From assembly GCA_016936785.1 (NCBI GenBank), contig JAFGXE010000082.1, positions 1-15,083 of the forward strand: a stretch of 15,083 bases of DNA, read 5' to 3'. Shown here piece after piece: positions 6,525 to 12,851 of this stretch. Numbering within the stretch: position 1 is the stretch's first letter; every line of letters starts with the position of its first letter. Made by a program: the position numbers and the translations under genes. The notes below the pieces were generated by a model. It worked only from the letters and a program-made list of their open reading frames with translations, ran no database searches and was not told the origin of the DNA. The DNA comes from Alphaproteobacteria bacterium. GTDB taxonomy: Bacteria; Pseudomonadota; Alphaproteobacteria; Rs-D84; NBLK01.

Positions 6525-8009
6525 TTGATACGTGTTGAAAATTTATCTCTATCATTTGGCGACCAAGTGATTTTCGATCATTGTGAGTTTGATATTAAGC
6601 CGGGAGAACGCATTGGTCTTGTTGGACAAAATGGAACAGGAAAATCGACTCTGTTAAAGATTTTAATTGAACAGATTGAACCTGAAGAATGTAAGATTAC
6701 AAAAGCGGACGATTACCAAATTGGGTATCTTGAACAGCATATTAATTTCTCAAAAAATACGATTTTAGAAGAGGGCTGTCTTGGATTGCGCGAAGAAGAT
6801 CAATATGATTCTTGGAAGGTTGAAAAAATTCTTTCAGGTCTCGGGTTTTCAACGGAAGACTTTGATAAAGATCCGCGGACATTTTCAGGTGGATTTCAGG
6901 TGAGACTGAACCTTGCAAAGGTTTTAGCAGGCGAACCAGATCTTCTTCTTTTGGATGAACCAACAAATTATCTCGATATTCTTTCTATTCGTTGGCTTGT
7001 TTCTTTTCTTAAAAAATGGGAACGTTCGCTCATTTTAATTACGCATGATCGTCATATTATGAATAGTATTACAACACATACAATGGCGGTGCATCGTCAA
7101 AAGATTCGTAAGATCCAAGGAGATACAGTGAAGCTCTATGATCAAATTGCGGATGAAGAAGAGCTCCAAGCACAAACATACAATAATGCCATGAAGAAGC
7201 GTCAAAAGACGGAAGAATATATTAATCGATTTCGTGCAAAAGCAAGTTTGGCATCACTCGTTCAATCAAAGATTAAGAAGTTAGCGAAAGAAAATATTGG
7301 AGAAGAACTGAGGACAATTAAGTCGCTCGGATTTAGTTTCAATAGTGCTGAGTTTCGTGCAAAACATATGATGAAAGTTGAACATATTTCTTTTGGATAT
7401 ACGCCGGAAAAACAGCTCATTAAAGATTTTTCAATGATTGTGCACAAAGAAGATCGTATTGGGATTATTGGAAAAAATGGACAAGGAAAATCAACTTTAC
7501 TGAGTTTGCTTGCTGGCGAACAAACACCAAATGAAGGTGTCATTGAAGATCATATACATTGTCAGAAAGGCTATTTTGGGCAAACAAATATTGAAAGACT
7601 TGACCCGAATCTGACGGTTGCGGATGCGATGCAAGAAGCAAATTTAGAAATGTCTTATTCAGAAATTAGAAAAGTTTGTGGAGCAATGATGTTTTCTGGA
7701 GATAATGCATTGAAAAAAATTCAGGTGCTTTCAGGTGGCGAAAAAAGTCGCGTGTCTCTTGGAAAAATCCTTTTGCATCCTGTGAATTTTCTGCTGTTAG
7801 ACGAACCGACAAACCATCTGGATATGGAATCTTGTGATGCGCTTATTGGTGCAATTGATAATTTTGATGGAGCGGTTGCAATCGTGACCCATAACGAAAT
7901 GTTCTTGCATCATCTTGCAACACGCTTAATTGTTTTTGATGGTGGAAAAGTTTTCCTTTTTGAAGGATCCTATCAAGAATTCCTTGATAAAATCGGTTGG
8001 GAAAAATAA
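6525..8009 (+). CDS. ABC-F family ATPase (ribosome-associated, Uup/YbiT-like)
   Basis: A 494-residue soluble protein with two ABC ATPase domains and no membrane segment. Domain 1 has Walker A GQNGTGKST (34-42), signature FSGGFQVRL and Walker B LLLLDEPTNYLD. Domain 2 has Walker A GKNGQGKST, signature LSGGEKSRV and Walker B FLLLDEPTNHLD. Between them lies a charged, helical linker (about 215-260) where ABC-F proteins reach into the ribosomal E site. ABC-F factors assist elongation or restart stalled ribosomes. The protein lacks the C-terminal coiled coil of Uup and is shorter than most, so the exact subfamily is uncertain. The start is TTG 6525 with GAAGGAAAAG upstream; no ATG fits the conserved N-terminus MIRVENLSLSFG. 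It begins 24 nt after obgE and ends at a strong terminator. Confidence 0.93.
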   Translation: MIRVENLSLSFGDQVIFDHCEFDIKPGERIGLVGQNGTGKSTLLKILIEQIEPEECKITKADDYQIGYLEQHINFSKNTILEEGCLGLREEDQYDSWKVEKILSGLGFSTEDFDKDPRTFSGGFQVRLNLAKVLAGEPDLLLLDEPTNYLDILSIRWLVSFLKKWERSLILITHDRHIMNSITTHTMAVHRQKIRKIQGDTVKLYDQIADEEELQAQTYNNAMKKRQKTEEYINRFRAKASLASLVQSKIKKLAKENIGEELRTIKSLGFSFNSAEFRAKHMMKVEHISFGYTPEKQLIKDFSMIVHKEDRIGIIGKNGQGKSTLLSLLAGEQTPNEGVIEDHIHCQKGYFGQTNIERLDPNLTVADAMQEANLEMSYSEIRKVCGAMMFSGDNALKKIQVLSGGEKSRVSLGKILLHPVNFLLLDEPTNHLDMESCDALIGAIDNFDGAVAIVTHNEMFLHHLATRLIVFDGGKVFLFEGSYQEFLDKIGWEK

Positions 8010-8038
8010 AAAAAAGCAGGATAAAATCCTGCTTTTTT
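8008..8038. terminator. Bidirectional Rho-independent terminator between ABC-F and proS
   Basis: GCAGGAT (8016-8022) pairs with ATCCTGC (8026-8032) around a 3-nt loop. An A-run on the left (8008-8015) and a T-run on the right (8033-8038) give a U-tract on both strands. It therefore terminates the plus-strand ABC-F gene and the convergent minus-strand proS. Confidence 0.9.
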
Positions 8039-8052
8039 ATGGGACTACTTTC

Positions 8053-9495
8053 TTAATAGCTTTTTGCAATTAAAACATGCTTGGGCATATCAAGGGGCAT
8101 ACATCTGCGCGAGATTTTATATGTTTCGACAAGGCGTTTAAAATCCTCGGTGTTAGTTTCTTCAATAGGCAAAAGAACAAATCCCATGAAAGAATCTGTT
8201 TTGAAAAGGTCTTCCGCTTCTTTAAGAGTTTTCACTTTTTCAACATGTGTTTCTGTAAAGGATTTATGTTTGTCATAAATATCTTTCTGAATAGTCTCTA
8301 AAAGTGTTGGTAATTGAGAGACAAAGTCAGTTGTTGAAAGAACTGTTTTTGAAGCTTTTCCCAGGTCGCGCCGAACACACGAGACACTTTTATTTTCAAG
8401 TTCTCGTATTCCGATTTCAACGCGGACGGGCACACCTTTTTTAACCCACTTCCACATTTTATCAGAAGACTGTGCATCTGAATCGTCGACAAGGCAACGG
8501 ATGTTTTGAGCGATGAGTTTTTCTTTTAAATCTTCGCAGGCTTTTAAAATGGTATCTTTTTGATCATCGCCACGTAAAAAAGGCAAAATAACAACTTGGT
8601 AAGGAGAGATTCGCGGCGGTAAAACAAGGCCGTCATCATCGGATAAACTTGTAATAATGCCACCAATCAATCGCGTTGAAAATCCCCATGATGTTGTATG
8701 AACAAAAGCTTCGTCTCCTTCTTTTGTTTGAAATTTGATATTAAAGGATTTTGAAAATGTTTGCCCAAGATCATGAGATGTGCCGGATTGAAGCGCTTTC
8801 CCATCTTGGCACATTGTTTCAAAGCCATAAGTATGGACTGCTCCAGGGAAACGTTCTTCAGGTGTTTTTTCTCCAATGAAAGAATAAAGGCCTAAAATAT
8901 CTTTTCCGAAATTTTGATAAAGATGTAGAAATTCCATGGTGTTGTTGTGTGCTTGTTCTGGCGTTTCAAATGCACAATGTCCTTCTTGCCAAAGAAACTC
9001 AGCTGTGCGTAAAAACATGCGTGTTCGCATTTCCCAGCGAAAAACATTTGCCCATTGATTCAATTTCATTGGAAGGTCGCGATAAGATTGAATCCATCGT
9101 GACATTGCTTCTCCGATAAGTGTTTCGGAGGTTGGACGCAAAACATAGGGTTCTGCTAATTTCGCTTCTGGGTCAACAGTAAGTTTCCCATCAATTGTTT
9201 TGAGTCGGTAATGTGTAATGACAGCAGATTCTTTTGCAAAGCCCTCAATATGATCAGCTTCTTTTTGAAAAAATGAGAGTGGAATCATCGTTGGGAAATA
9301 GGCATTTTGAATCCCGCGCTTTTTGAGTTCAGCATCAAACTGTTGTTGAATGAGTTCCCAAATAGCATAGCCATAAGGTTTGAGTGTCATGCAACCACGT
9401 GTTGGGGAATGTTCCGCCAAATCTGCTTCTTTAATCACATTCTGATACCACTGAGCGAAATCTTCTTCACGCGTTGGTGTAATTGCTGTTTTCAT
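8053..9495 (-). CDS. proS: Prolyl-tRNA synthetase, archaeal/eukaryotic-like type
   Basis: A 480-residue class II synthetase starting at ATG 9495, with AAAGGAAT upstream. The N-terminus (ITPTREEDFAQWYQNVIKEA, then MTLKPYGYAIWELIQ) and the class II motifs match the archaeal/eukaryotic-like ProRS group: YVLRPTSETLI, then NVFRWEMRTRMFLRTAEFLW, and GLVLPPRISPYQVVILP. The bacterial form usual in alphaproteobacteria is different. The protein ends in AKSY, matching the C-terminal Tyr typical of this type. The C-terminal zinc domain has lost its Cys pairs: LLPIEE stands where a Cys-Gly motif is expected, and the later Cys knuckle is deleted, leaving one Cys (RRCMP). Function as ProRS is very likely because the catalytic core is intact. 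It lies 74 nt downstream of infA on the same strand and ends at the bidirectional terminator. Confidence 0.96.
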   Translation of the reverse strand: MKTAITPTREEDFAQWYQNVIKEADLAEHSPTRGCMTLKPYGYAIWELIQQQFDAELKKRGIQNAYFPTMIPLSFFQKEADHIEGFAKESAVITHYRLKTIDGKLTVDPEAKLAEPYVLRPTSETLIGEAMSRWIQSYRDLPMKLNQWANVFRWEMRTRMFLRTAEFLWQEGHCAFETPEQAHNNTMEFLHLYQNFGKDILGLYSFIGEKTPEERFPGAVHTYGFETMCQDGKALQSGTSHDLGQTFSKSFNIKFQTKEGDEAFVHTTSWGFSTRLIGGIITSLSDDDGLVLPPRISPYQVVILPFLRGDDQKDTILKACEDLKEKLIAQNIRCLVDDSDAQSSDKMWKWVKKGVPVRVEIGIRELENKSVSCVRRDLGKASKTVLSTTDFVSQLPTLLETIQKDIYDKHKSFTETHVEKVKTLKEAEDLFKTDSFMGFVLLPIEETNTEDFKRLVETYKISRRCMPLDMPKHVLIAKSY

Positions 9496-9569
9496 CTTTA
9501 TTCCTTTTAATCATACGAACATCATAAGGGAATTTTCCCTCTTTGGCAAGTTTTGGATTTGTGTGTGAA

Positions 9570-9818
9570 CTATTCCGCCGGAGCGGGTTTGTCTTTTTGG
9601 ATAGGGAGGCGTTTGCGGATGCGTCCCTTAGATAGATCGTATGGGCTCATTTCGACTTCAACATCATTACCGACAGAAACCATAATTCGGAATTTACGCA
9701 TTTTTCCAGAGATATGTGTAATCACTTCATGCCCATTTTCCAATTTGACTTTAAACATCGCATTTGGAAGGGCTTCCATGACTTTTCCTGTAAAAATGAT
9801 CAATTCGTCTTTTGCCAT
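9570..9818 (-). CDS. infA: Translation initiation factor IF-1
   Basis: An 82-residue protein starting at ATG 9818, with AAGGAA upstream. The single S1/OB-fold domain is nearly canonical: MAKDELI, then GKVMEALPNAMFKVKLENGH, THISGKMRKFRI and VEMSPYDLSKGRIRKR. IF-1 binds the A site of the 30S subunit together with IF-2 and IF-3. The ten-residue tail ending PAPAE is longer than in the 72-residue E. coli protein, as in other alphaproteobacteria. proS follows 74 nt downstream on the same strand and may be cotranscribed; that gap shows no clear terminator. Confidence 0.98.
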   Translation of the reverse strand: MAKDELIIFTGKVMEALPNAMFKVKLENGHEVITHISGKMRKFRIMVSVGNDVEVEMSPYDLSKGRIRKRLPIQKDKPAPAE

Positions 9819-9842
9819 ACTTTTTCCTTGATTTATACCGCA

Positions 9843-9871
9843 TTTCTACACTAGTCTTTCTGATAAATCAA
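9843..9871 (-). promoter_or_regulatory. Putative promoter of infA(-proS)
   Basis: On the minus strand TTGATT (9866-9871) and TAGAAA (9843-9848) are 17 nt apart, and the -10 ends 24 nt before the infA start codon. The -35 is good and the -10 moderate. Confidence 0.4.
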
Positions 9872-9955
9872 GAAGAAATAAAGAATACAAGCGTTACGCG
9901 CAAGAATGAGCGAAATTGAAGTGAATAAAGTGAAAAGAAATAAAAGAGGGAAAGT

Positions 9956-10010
9956 AAAAACATCTAGATCCTGAAACAAGTTCAGGATGACACAAGTGTC
10001 AGATGTTTTT
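9956..10010. repeat. 55-bp palindromic intergenic element with three nested stems
   Basis: The outer arms AAAAACATCT (9956-9965) and AGATGTTTTT (10001-10010) are perfect 10-bp inverted repeats. Inside are two further hairpins: ATCCTGAA/TTCAGGAT (9968-9975 with 9981-9988, loop ACAAG) and TGACAC/GTGTCA (9988-9993 with 9996-10001). Folded as RNA it gives a three-way junction, and the T-run at the 3' end of the outer arm could also act as a terminator; the A-run gives the same on the other strand. It resembles REP/RPE-type small dispersed elements. The 'TCCTGAA' arm is echoed in the repeat at 2988-3031. It separates the divergent infA and ATPase genes. Confidence 0.7.
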
Positions 10011-10018
10011 ACGGTTTT

Positions 10019-10133
10019 GGATGAAATACTTTCGTTTCAAATCTTTTCATCCCGGAGTGTAGTCACCTACATGAGGACATGAAACAGATGCAGAAACGGA
10101 AGTAGATCGTCAAAAGTCCCCTTTTAAAAGAGG
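10019..10133 (+). promoter_or_regulatory. Structured leader of the ExeA-like ATPase gene with alternative hairpins
   Basis: TTTCATCC (10045-10052) can pair with GGATGAAA (10019-10026), a perfect 8-bp stem. Part of it, TTTCAT (10045-10050), can instead pair with ATGAAA (10079-10084), enclosing the perfect stem TGTAG/CTACA (10058-10062 with 10067-10071). The two folds exclude each other. Further down, CCCCTTTT (10118-10125) faces AAAAGAGG (10126-10133), which contains the ribosome binding site of the gene at 10140. This could be a regulatory leader; no ligand-binding motif is recognised. Outside this leader and the palindromic element, the 321-nt gap 9819-10139 shows only the infA promoter and A-rich sequence. 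Confidence 0.35.
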
Positions 10134-10139
10134 AAATGC

Positions 10140-11036
10140 ATGATTAAGATTGGTGGTCAGTTAATTACAGAAAAACGTTTTTCGCTTTTAGAACGGTTGC
10201 TCTATCGTTTGCGTGTGCGAAAGGGCGGGATTTTTCTTATTGCAACCCCAGAAAAAAATGGTCGTTCATTTCTAATGCGTTATCTCGAAAAGCATCTTTC
10301 TGTTCATGAGATGGTTTTGACTGCAACCGAGACATCAAACAATTTACTGATTTGGATTGGGAAACAGTTTCGACTTTCTTCTCCATCTTTAGAAGACATT
10401 GAGCGTGAATTTAAACCAATCATTCTTTCAGGAAAACATATTGTAATTTTAATCGAACGCACGCGTTTTTTTAAAGAAGGGTTTCTCAACGATCTTAATG
10501 TACTTTTAGAAAAAATCCCTCAGATCAAAGTTGTCATAACTGGAACGTATAAAGAACTCAAGCCTTTGAAAAAAGAACCGCTTTACCAAAAGATTTTGTC
10601 ACAAGAAAAATGGCCATCATTTTCTTTTACAGAATCATTACGTTTCCTAGAAGTTTTTTATTCAAATTTGCCACTCAGAAGTCGTTTCTTGATTGCATTT
10701 ACAGGACATGGGCGCGCAGGCATTCTCACGACGCTTGCCGAAAAAGTGTCTATTTTTAAAACACAAGTTTTGAGACGAACAATTCAAGTGATTTTGAAAA
10801 ACTACAACTTGACGTATCCGTTTTTTCCAAAGAACTTGGGGATTGGAACTGGGATTATAACAATTGGACTCATTGGCTATTTTGTTATTCATCCAATCAT
10901 TCTCAAACAAAAACAACATCGTATTCAAAATGCACTTGAGTATCTGGAAACAATCCGCACACCAGATAAAAAGGAAAAAGGGATCATTGTTGAAGAGGTT
11001 GAAGAACCTGGAAAAGAGGTGGAGAACACAAATTAA
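10140..11036 (+). CDS. ExeA/GspA-like AAA-type membrane protein with degenerate P-loop
   Basis: A 298-residue protein starting at ATG 10140 after AAGAGGAA. Residues 1-225 resemble the ATPase domain of the ExeA/GspA (AAA_22) group: a P-loop-like ATPEKNGRSF (35-44), a Walker-B-like strand HIVILIERTRF (100-110), a sensor-like strand KVVITGTYKEL (130-140), and a lid motif FTGHGRAGILTTLAEKV (187-203) comparable to the 'GxPRxIN' element of ExeA. One membrane helix lies at about 233-254 (LGIGTGIITIGLIGYFVIHP), followed by a 40-residue Glu-rich tail, probably periplasmic. In the P-loop the invariant Lys is Arg and the spacing is altered, so ATP binding or hydrolysis is doubtful. No GspB or secretion gene lies nearby; efp follows 71 nt later. 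The function is unknown. Confidence 0.6.
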   Translation: MIKIGGQLITEKRFSLLERLLYRLRVRKGGIFLIATPEKNGRSFLMRYLEKHLSVHEMVLTATETSNNLLIWIGKQFRLSSPSLEDIEREFKPIILSGKHIVILIERTRFFKEGFLNDLNVLLEKIPQIKVVITGTYKELKPLKKEPLYQKILSQEKWPSFSFTESLRFLEVFYSNLPLRSRFLIAFTGHGRAGILTTLAEKVSIFKTQVLRRTIQVILKNYNLTYPFFPKNLGIGTGIITIGLIGYFVIHPIILKQKQHRIQNALEYLETIRTPDKKEKGIIVEEVEEPGKEVENTN

Positions 11037-11107
11037 GGAACTGATAAGATTTTTTAATCTTAGAAAAAACTGAAGAATAATGTAGAAATTAAAAGAGGAA
11101 TAGAAAA

Positions 11108-11677
11108 ATGAAAATAGATATAAACCAAATCCGTGTCGGTATGATTGTCGAAAGTAAAGGAAAACGTTGTGTTGTTCTCAAGAAAGATTCTGTAAAGCCT
11201 GGAAAAGGGCGGTCGTATATGCAACTTGAAATGCGGGATCTTGATTCAGGCAATAAGGTTATGGATAGTATTGCGACAAATGGCACGATTGAAAAACTTG
11301 AAACATCGTCAAAAGAAGCACAGTTTCTTTACGCAGAAGGTGACAATCGAGTTTTTATGGATACAGAAGATTATGAACAATTTTCACTATCAAAAACAAT
11401 TCTTGGAGAGAAAGATCTCTTCTTGCAAGAAGGTATGAACGTTTCAATTCAAGCGATTGAAGATGATCCGATTGATGTTATCTTGCCAAAGACAGTTGAG
11501 GCGATTGTTGCTGAAACAGAGGGTGTTGTTAAAGGTCAAACAGCAGCCTCATCGAATAAACCTGCTATTTTGGATAATGGTGCGCGTGTTATGGTGCCTC
11601 CATTTATTCAGACAGGAGATGAGATTGTCGTCAATACAGAAGATTTAACCTATAGTAGTCGTTCTAAAAAAGCATAA
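11108..11677 (+). CDS. efp: Elongation factor P
   Basis: A 189-residue protein of normal length, starting at ATG 11108 after AGAGGAA. The three beta-barrel layout is clear: the N-terminal KOW-like domain with MKIDINQIRVGMIVESKGKR, the middle domain with YAEGDNRVFMDTEDYEQFSL, and the C-terminal domain with VVKGQTAASSNKPAILDNGA and VMVPPFIQTGDEIVVNT. EF-P enters the ribosome between the P and E sites and relieves stalling at proline runs. The loop tip reads KPGKGRSY with Lys33 at the site that EpmA lysylates in other bacteria; most relatives have KPGKGGAF, so the residues after the Lys are somewhat atypical. No modification enzyme is encoded in this window. Confidence 0.98.
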   Translation: MKIDINQIRVGMIVESKGKRCVVLKKDSVKPGKGRSYMQLEMRDLDSGNKVMDSIATNGTIEKLETSSKEAQFLYAEGDNRVFMDTEDYEQFSLSKTILGEKDLFLQEGMNVSIQAIEDDPIDVILPKTVEAIVAETEGVVKGQTAASSNKPAILDNGARVMVPPFIQTGDEIVVNTEDLTYSSRSKKA

Positions 11678-11683
11678 AGAAGG

Positions 11684-11850
11684 TAGGGCGTATGGATATT
11701 CAAATTAAAGAGAGAATTTAATTCATACGCGAACATTTTTATCAACCAAAAAACGAAAGGAGAAGCGTAAGGACACACAATCTTTTTGATTCTTTAAAAT
11801 TAAAAATTGATCAAATATATTTGCGTGATTTGAATGTCCATACGCCCCTA
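11684..11850. mobile_element. MITE-like non-autonomous element with 20-bp terminal inverted repeats and TA flanks
   Basis: The left arm GGGCGTATGGATATTCAAAT (11686-11705) is the reverse complement of the right arm ATTTGAATGTCCATACGCCC (11828-11847), except for one position that becomes a G-U pair. TA lies directly outside the left arm (11684-11685), and after one extra C outside the right arm (11849-11850). This suggests a TA target duplication with a one-base slip at one end. The 122-bp interior has no coding frame of note. A third copy of the end, CATACGC at 11724-11730, can pair locally with GCGTATG (11688-11694), enclosing AATTAAA/TTTAATT. Size, ends and lack of a transposase fit a MITE mobilised by an IS630/Tc1- or IS5-type transposase elsewhere; the family is not settled. 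Confidence 0.65.
11793..11821 (+). promoter_or_regulatory. Possible outward promoter inside the MITE-like element
   Basis: TTTAAA (11793-11798) and TATATT (11816-11821) are spaced 17 nt apart and point toward the zinc-ribbon gene, whose start codon is 32 nt beyond the -10. The -10 matches at 5 of 6 positions, the -35 at 4 of 6. In AT-rich DNA such matches arise easily. Confidence 0.35.
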
Positions 11851-11852
11851 AT

Positions 11853-12488
11853 ATGATTTTAATTTGTCCAAACTGTCAGACACGATTTAAGCTTCCAGAA
11901 GGAAAAGAAATTGAAGGGCAACGTGTTTCATGTTGCCAGTGTCATCATGTTTGGGAAGTTGAGCAAAAAGACCTTATGGCGCAAGCGCCGATTATGCCGA
12001 TTATAAAGACAGACATTTTTGAAAAAGAAGAGCCAGAAGATCTGCCTGAAGGACCTTTACCAGAACCGGAACAGCCAATCAAAAAATCACGTATGCGTTT
12101 TTTCCTAGCCTTCTTTTTGGGGTTGGGAATTACCCTTGCGATTGGGGGACTATTTGTTTTAAGGTCACAACCTGAACCTCAAGGAATTGATGCAGATTTA
12201 TCTCTTTCTCTGTCACCTTTAGAACTTAAAAAAACAGAATTATCTCAAACAATGATTGTAAGAGGGCACATCCAAAACAAAACCGATTCGCTTTATCGTT
12301 TACCAGAAGTGAATATTATTATGTTGGATAAGTCATATAAAATTCTTCAGCAAAAAAAACGTCTTCCACCTATTCGTCTTCTCGGGCCAAAACGCGATGT
12401 GCCTTTTGAATACCATTTTGATTCACCTCCTGAGGGAATCTACAAAATTGAAGTCAATTTTGAGGTTGCTGAAGAGACAGAAGAATAG
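11853..12488 (+). CDS. Zinc-ribbon (MJ0042-type) single-pass membrane protein, DUF3426-like C-terminus
   Basis: A 211-residue protein. Residues 1-36 form a zinc ribbon with CPNC (5-8) and CCQC (27-30), in the pattern MILICPNCQTRF then GQRVSCCQCHHVWEV typical of alphaproteobacterial MJ0042-domain proteins. A Pro/Glu-rich linker follows. One membrane helix lies at about 84-104 (FFLAFFLGLGITLAIGGLFVL), and a periplasmic domain (about 115-205) has IVRGHIQNKTDSLYRLPEV and LGPKRDVPFEYHFDSPPEG, as in DUF3426 proteins. The cytoplasmic ribbon and periplasmic Ig-like domain suggest a membrane-spanning regulator or scaffold; the function is not known. The start ATG 11853 fits the conserved N-terminus but has no Shine-Dalgarno sequence: the MITE-like element ends only two bases before it. 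tmRNA follows. Confidence 0.88.
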   Translation: MILICPNCQTRFKLPEGKEIEGQRVSCCQCHHVWEVEQKDLMAQAPIMPIIKTDIFEKEEPEDLPEGPLPEPEQPIKKSRMRFFLAFFLGLGITLAIGGLFVLRSQPEPQGIDADLSLSLSPLELKKTELSQTMIVRGHIQNKTDSLYRLPEVNIIMLDKSYKILQQKKRLPPIRLLGPKRDVPFEYHFDSPPEGIYKIEVNFEVAEETEE

Positions 12489-12493
12489 CACCT

Positions 12494-12522
12494 TGATTCT
12501 TTTTTAATTTTTCTCTATATTA
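12494..12522 (+). promoter_or_regulatory. Promoter of the tmRNA gene
   Basis: TTGATT (12494-12499) and TATATT (12517-12522) are spaced by exactly 17 nt. They lie just after the preceding stop codon and about 55 nt upstream of the T-arm of the acceptor piece, which places the transcript start near 12529. Confidence 0.65.
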
Positions 12523-12529
12523 AACGTGT

Positions 12530-12846
12530 CAGCAATGACTATGGTGTTAAACGAAGATTGTAATAGACCGTATGGACCTGGGGGCGGTACCCAGCAGCTC
12601 CACCATTTAATAGATTTGAACAATATGGGGCTGATCTAGATTTCGACATGGGGTGATAAAGAGTTTTCTTATACCCGCGGATGGTAAAGCGCGTAAAAAC
12701 ATTTCAAAATAAAATAGTTGTAAATAAAAACACAGCTCCGCTTGCAATGGCTGCCTAATTGGGCGTCGCGAGCATATAAAATTCTCGATTGATCAGAGCA
12801 TCTTTTGAGTGGGGTTCTGGGATTTCCTCGCAACAGAAAATCCCAC
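12530..12846 (+). ncRNA. ssrA: Two-piece (circularly permuted) tmRNA
   Basis: The acceptor piece ends in the T-arm CTGGG-GGCGGTA-CCCAG (12578-12594), followed by CAGCTCC and ACCA (12595-12605). After a 21-nt spacer (12606-12626) the coding piece begins GGGGCTGATCTAGATTTCGA (12627 on). Its first seven bases pair with CAGCTCC (one G-U pair), giving the tRNA-like acceptor stem. The third stem pair is G-U. Downstream is the tag frame, then a terminator. The order acceptor-spacer-coding is the permuted form of alphaproteobacteria; processing removes the spacer and gives two base-paired RNAs. With SmpB, tmRNA frees stalled ribosomes and tags the incomplete proteins for proteolysis. The 5' end is estimated from the promoter. 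The T-loop GGCGGTA differs from the usual TTCRANY; I believe this is normal for alphaproteobacterial tmRNA. Confidence 0.93.
12720..12758 (+). other. tmRNA proteolysis-tag reading frame
   Basis: The frame reads VNKNTAPLAMAA followed by TAA at 12756-12758. ATAGTT precedes the first codon, as ATAGTC precedes the resume codon in E. coli, which sets GTA (Val) as the resume codon. The C-terminal hydrophobic LAMAA is the expected degradation signal for ClpXP-type proteases. Most known tags begin with Ala, so Val is unusual. Confidence 0.9.
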
Positions 12847-12851
12847 TTTTT
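12809..12851 (+). terminator. Terminator of tmRNA, overlapping the end of the convergent virB3-like gene
   Basis: GTGGG (12809-12813) pairs with CCCAC (12842-12846), with partial pairing inside, and is followed by five T (12847-12851). The stop codon of the minus-strand gene (12850-12852) lies in the T-run, so the two 3' ends overlap. Confidence 0.7.

Noticed and set aside
9906..9974. Plus-strand 22-codon Lys-rich mini-ORF
   Set aside because: It has no ribosome binding site and runs into the palindromic element; AT-rich sequence makes such frames common.
11045..11062. Hairpin TAAGATT/AATCTTA before efp
   Set aside because: It is almost all A/T and followed by A rather than T on the plus strand, so it is neither a convincing terminator nor an operator.
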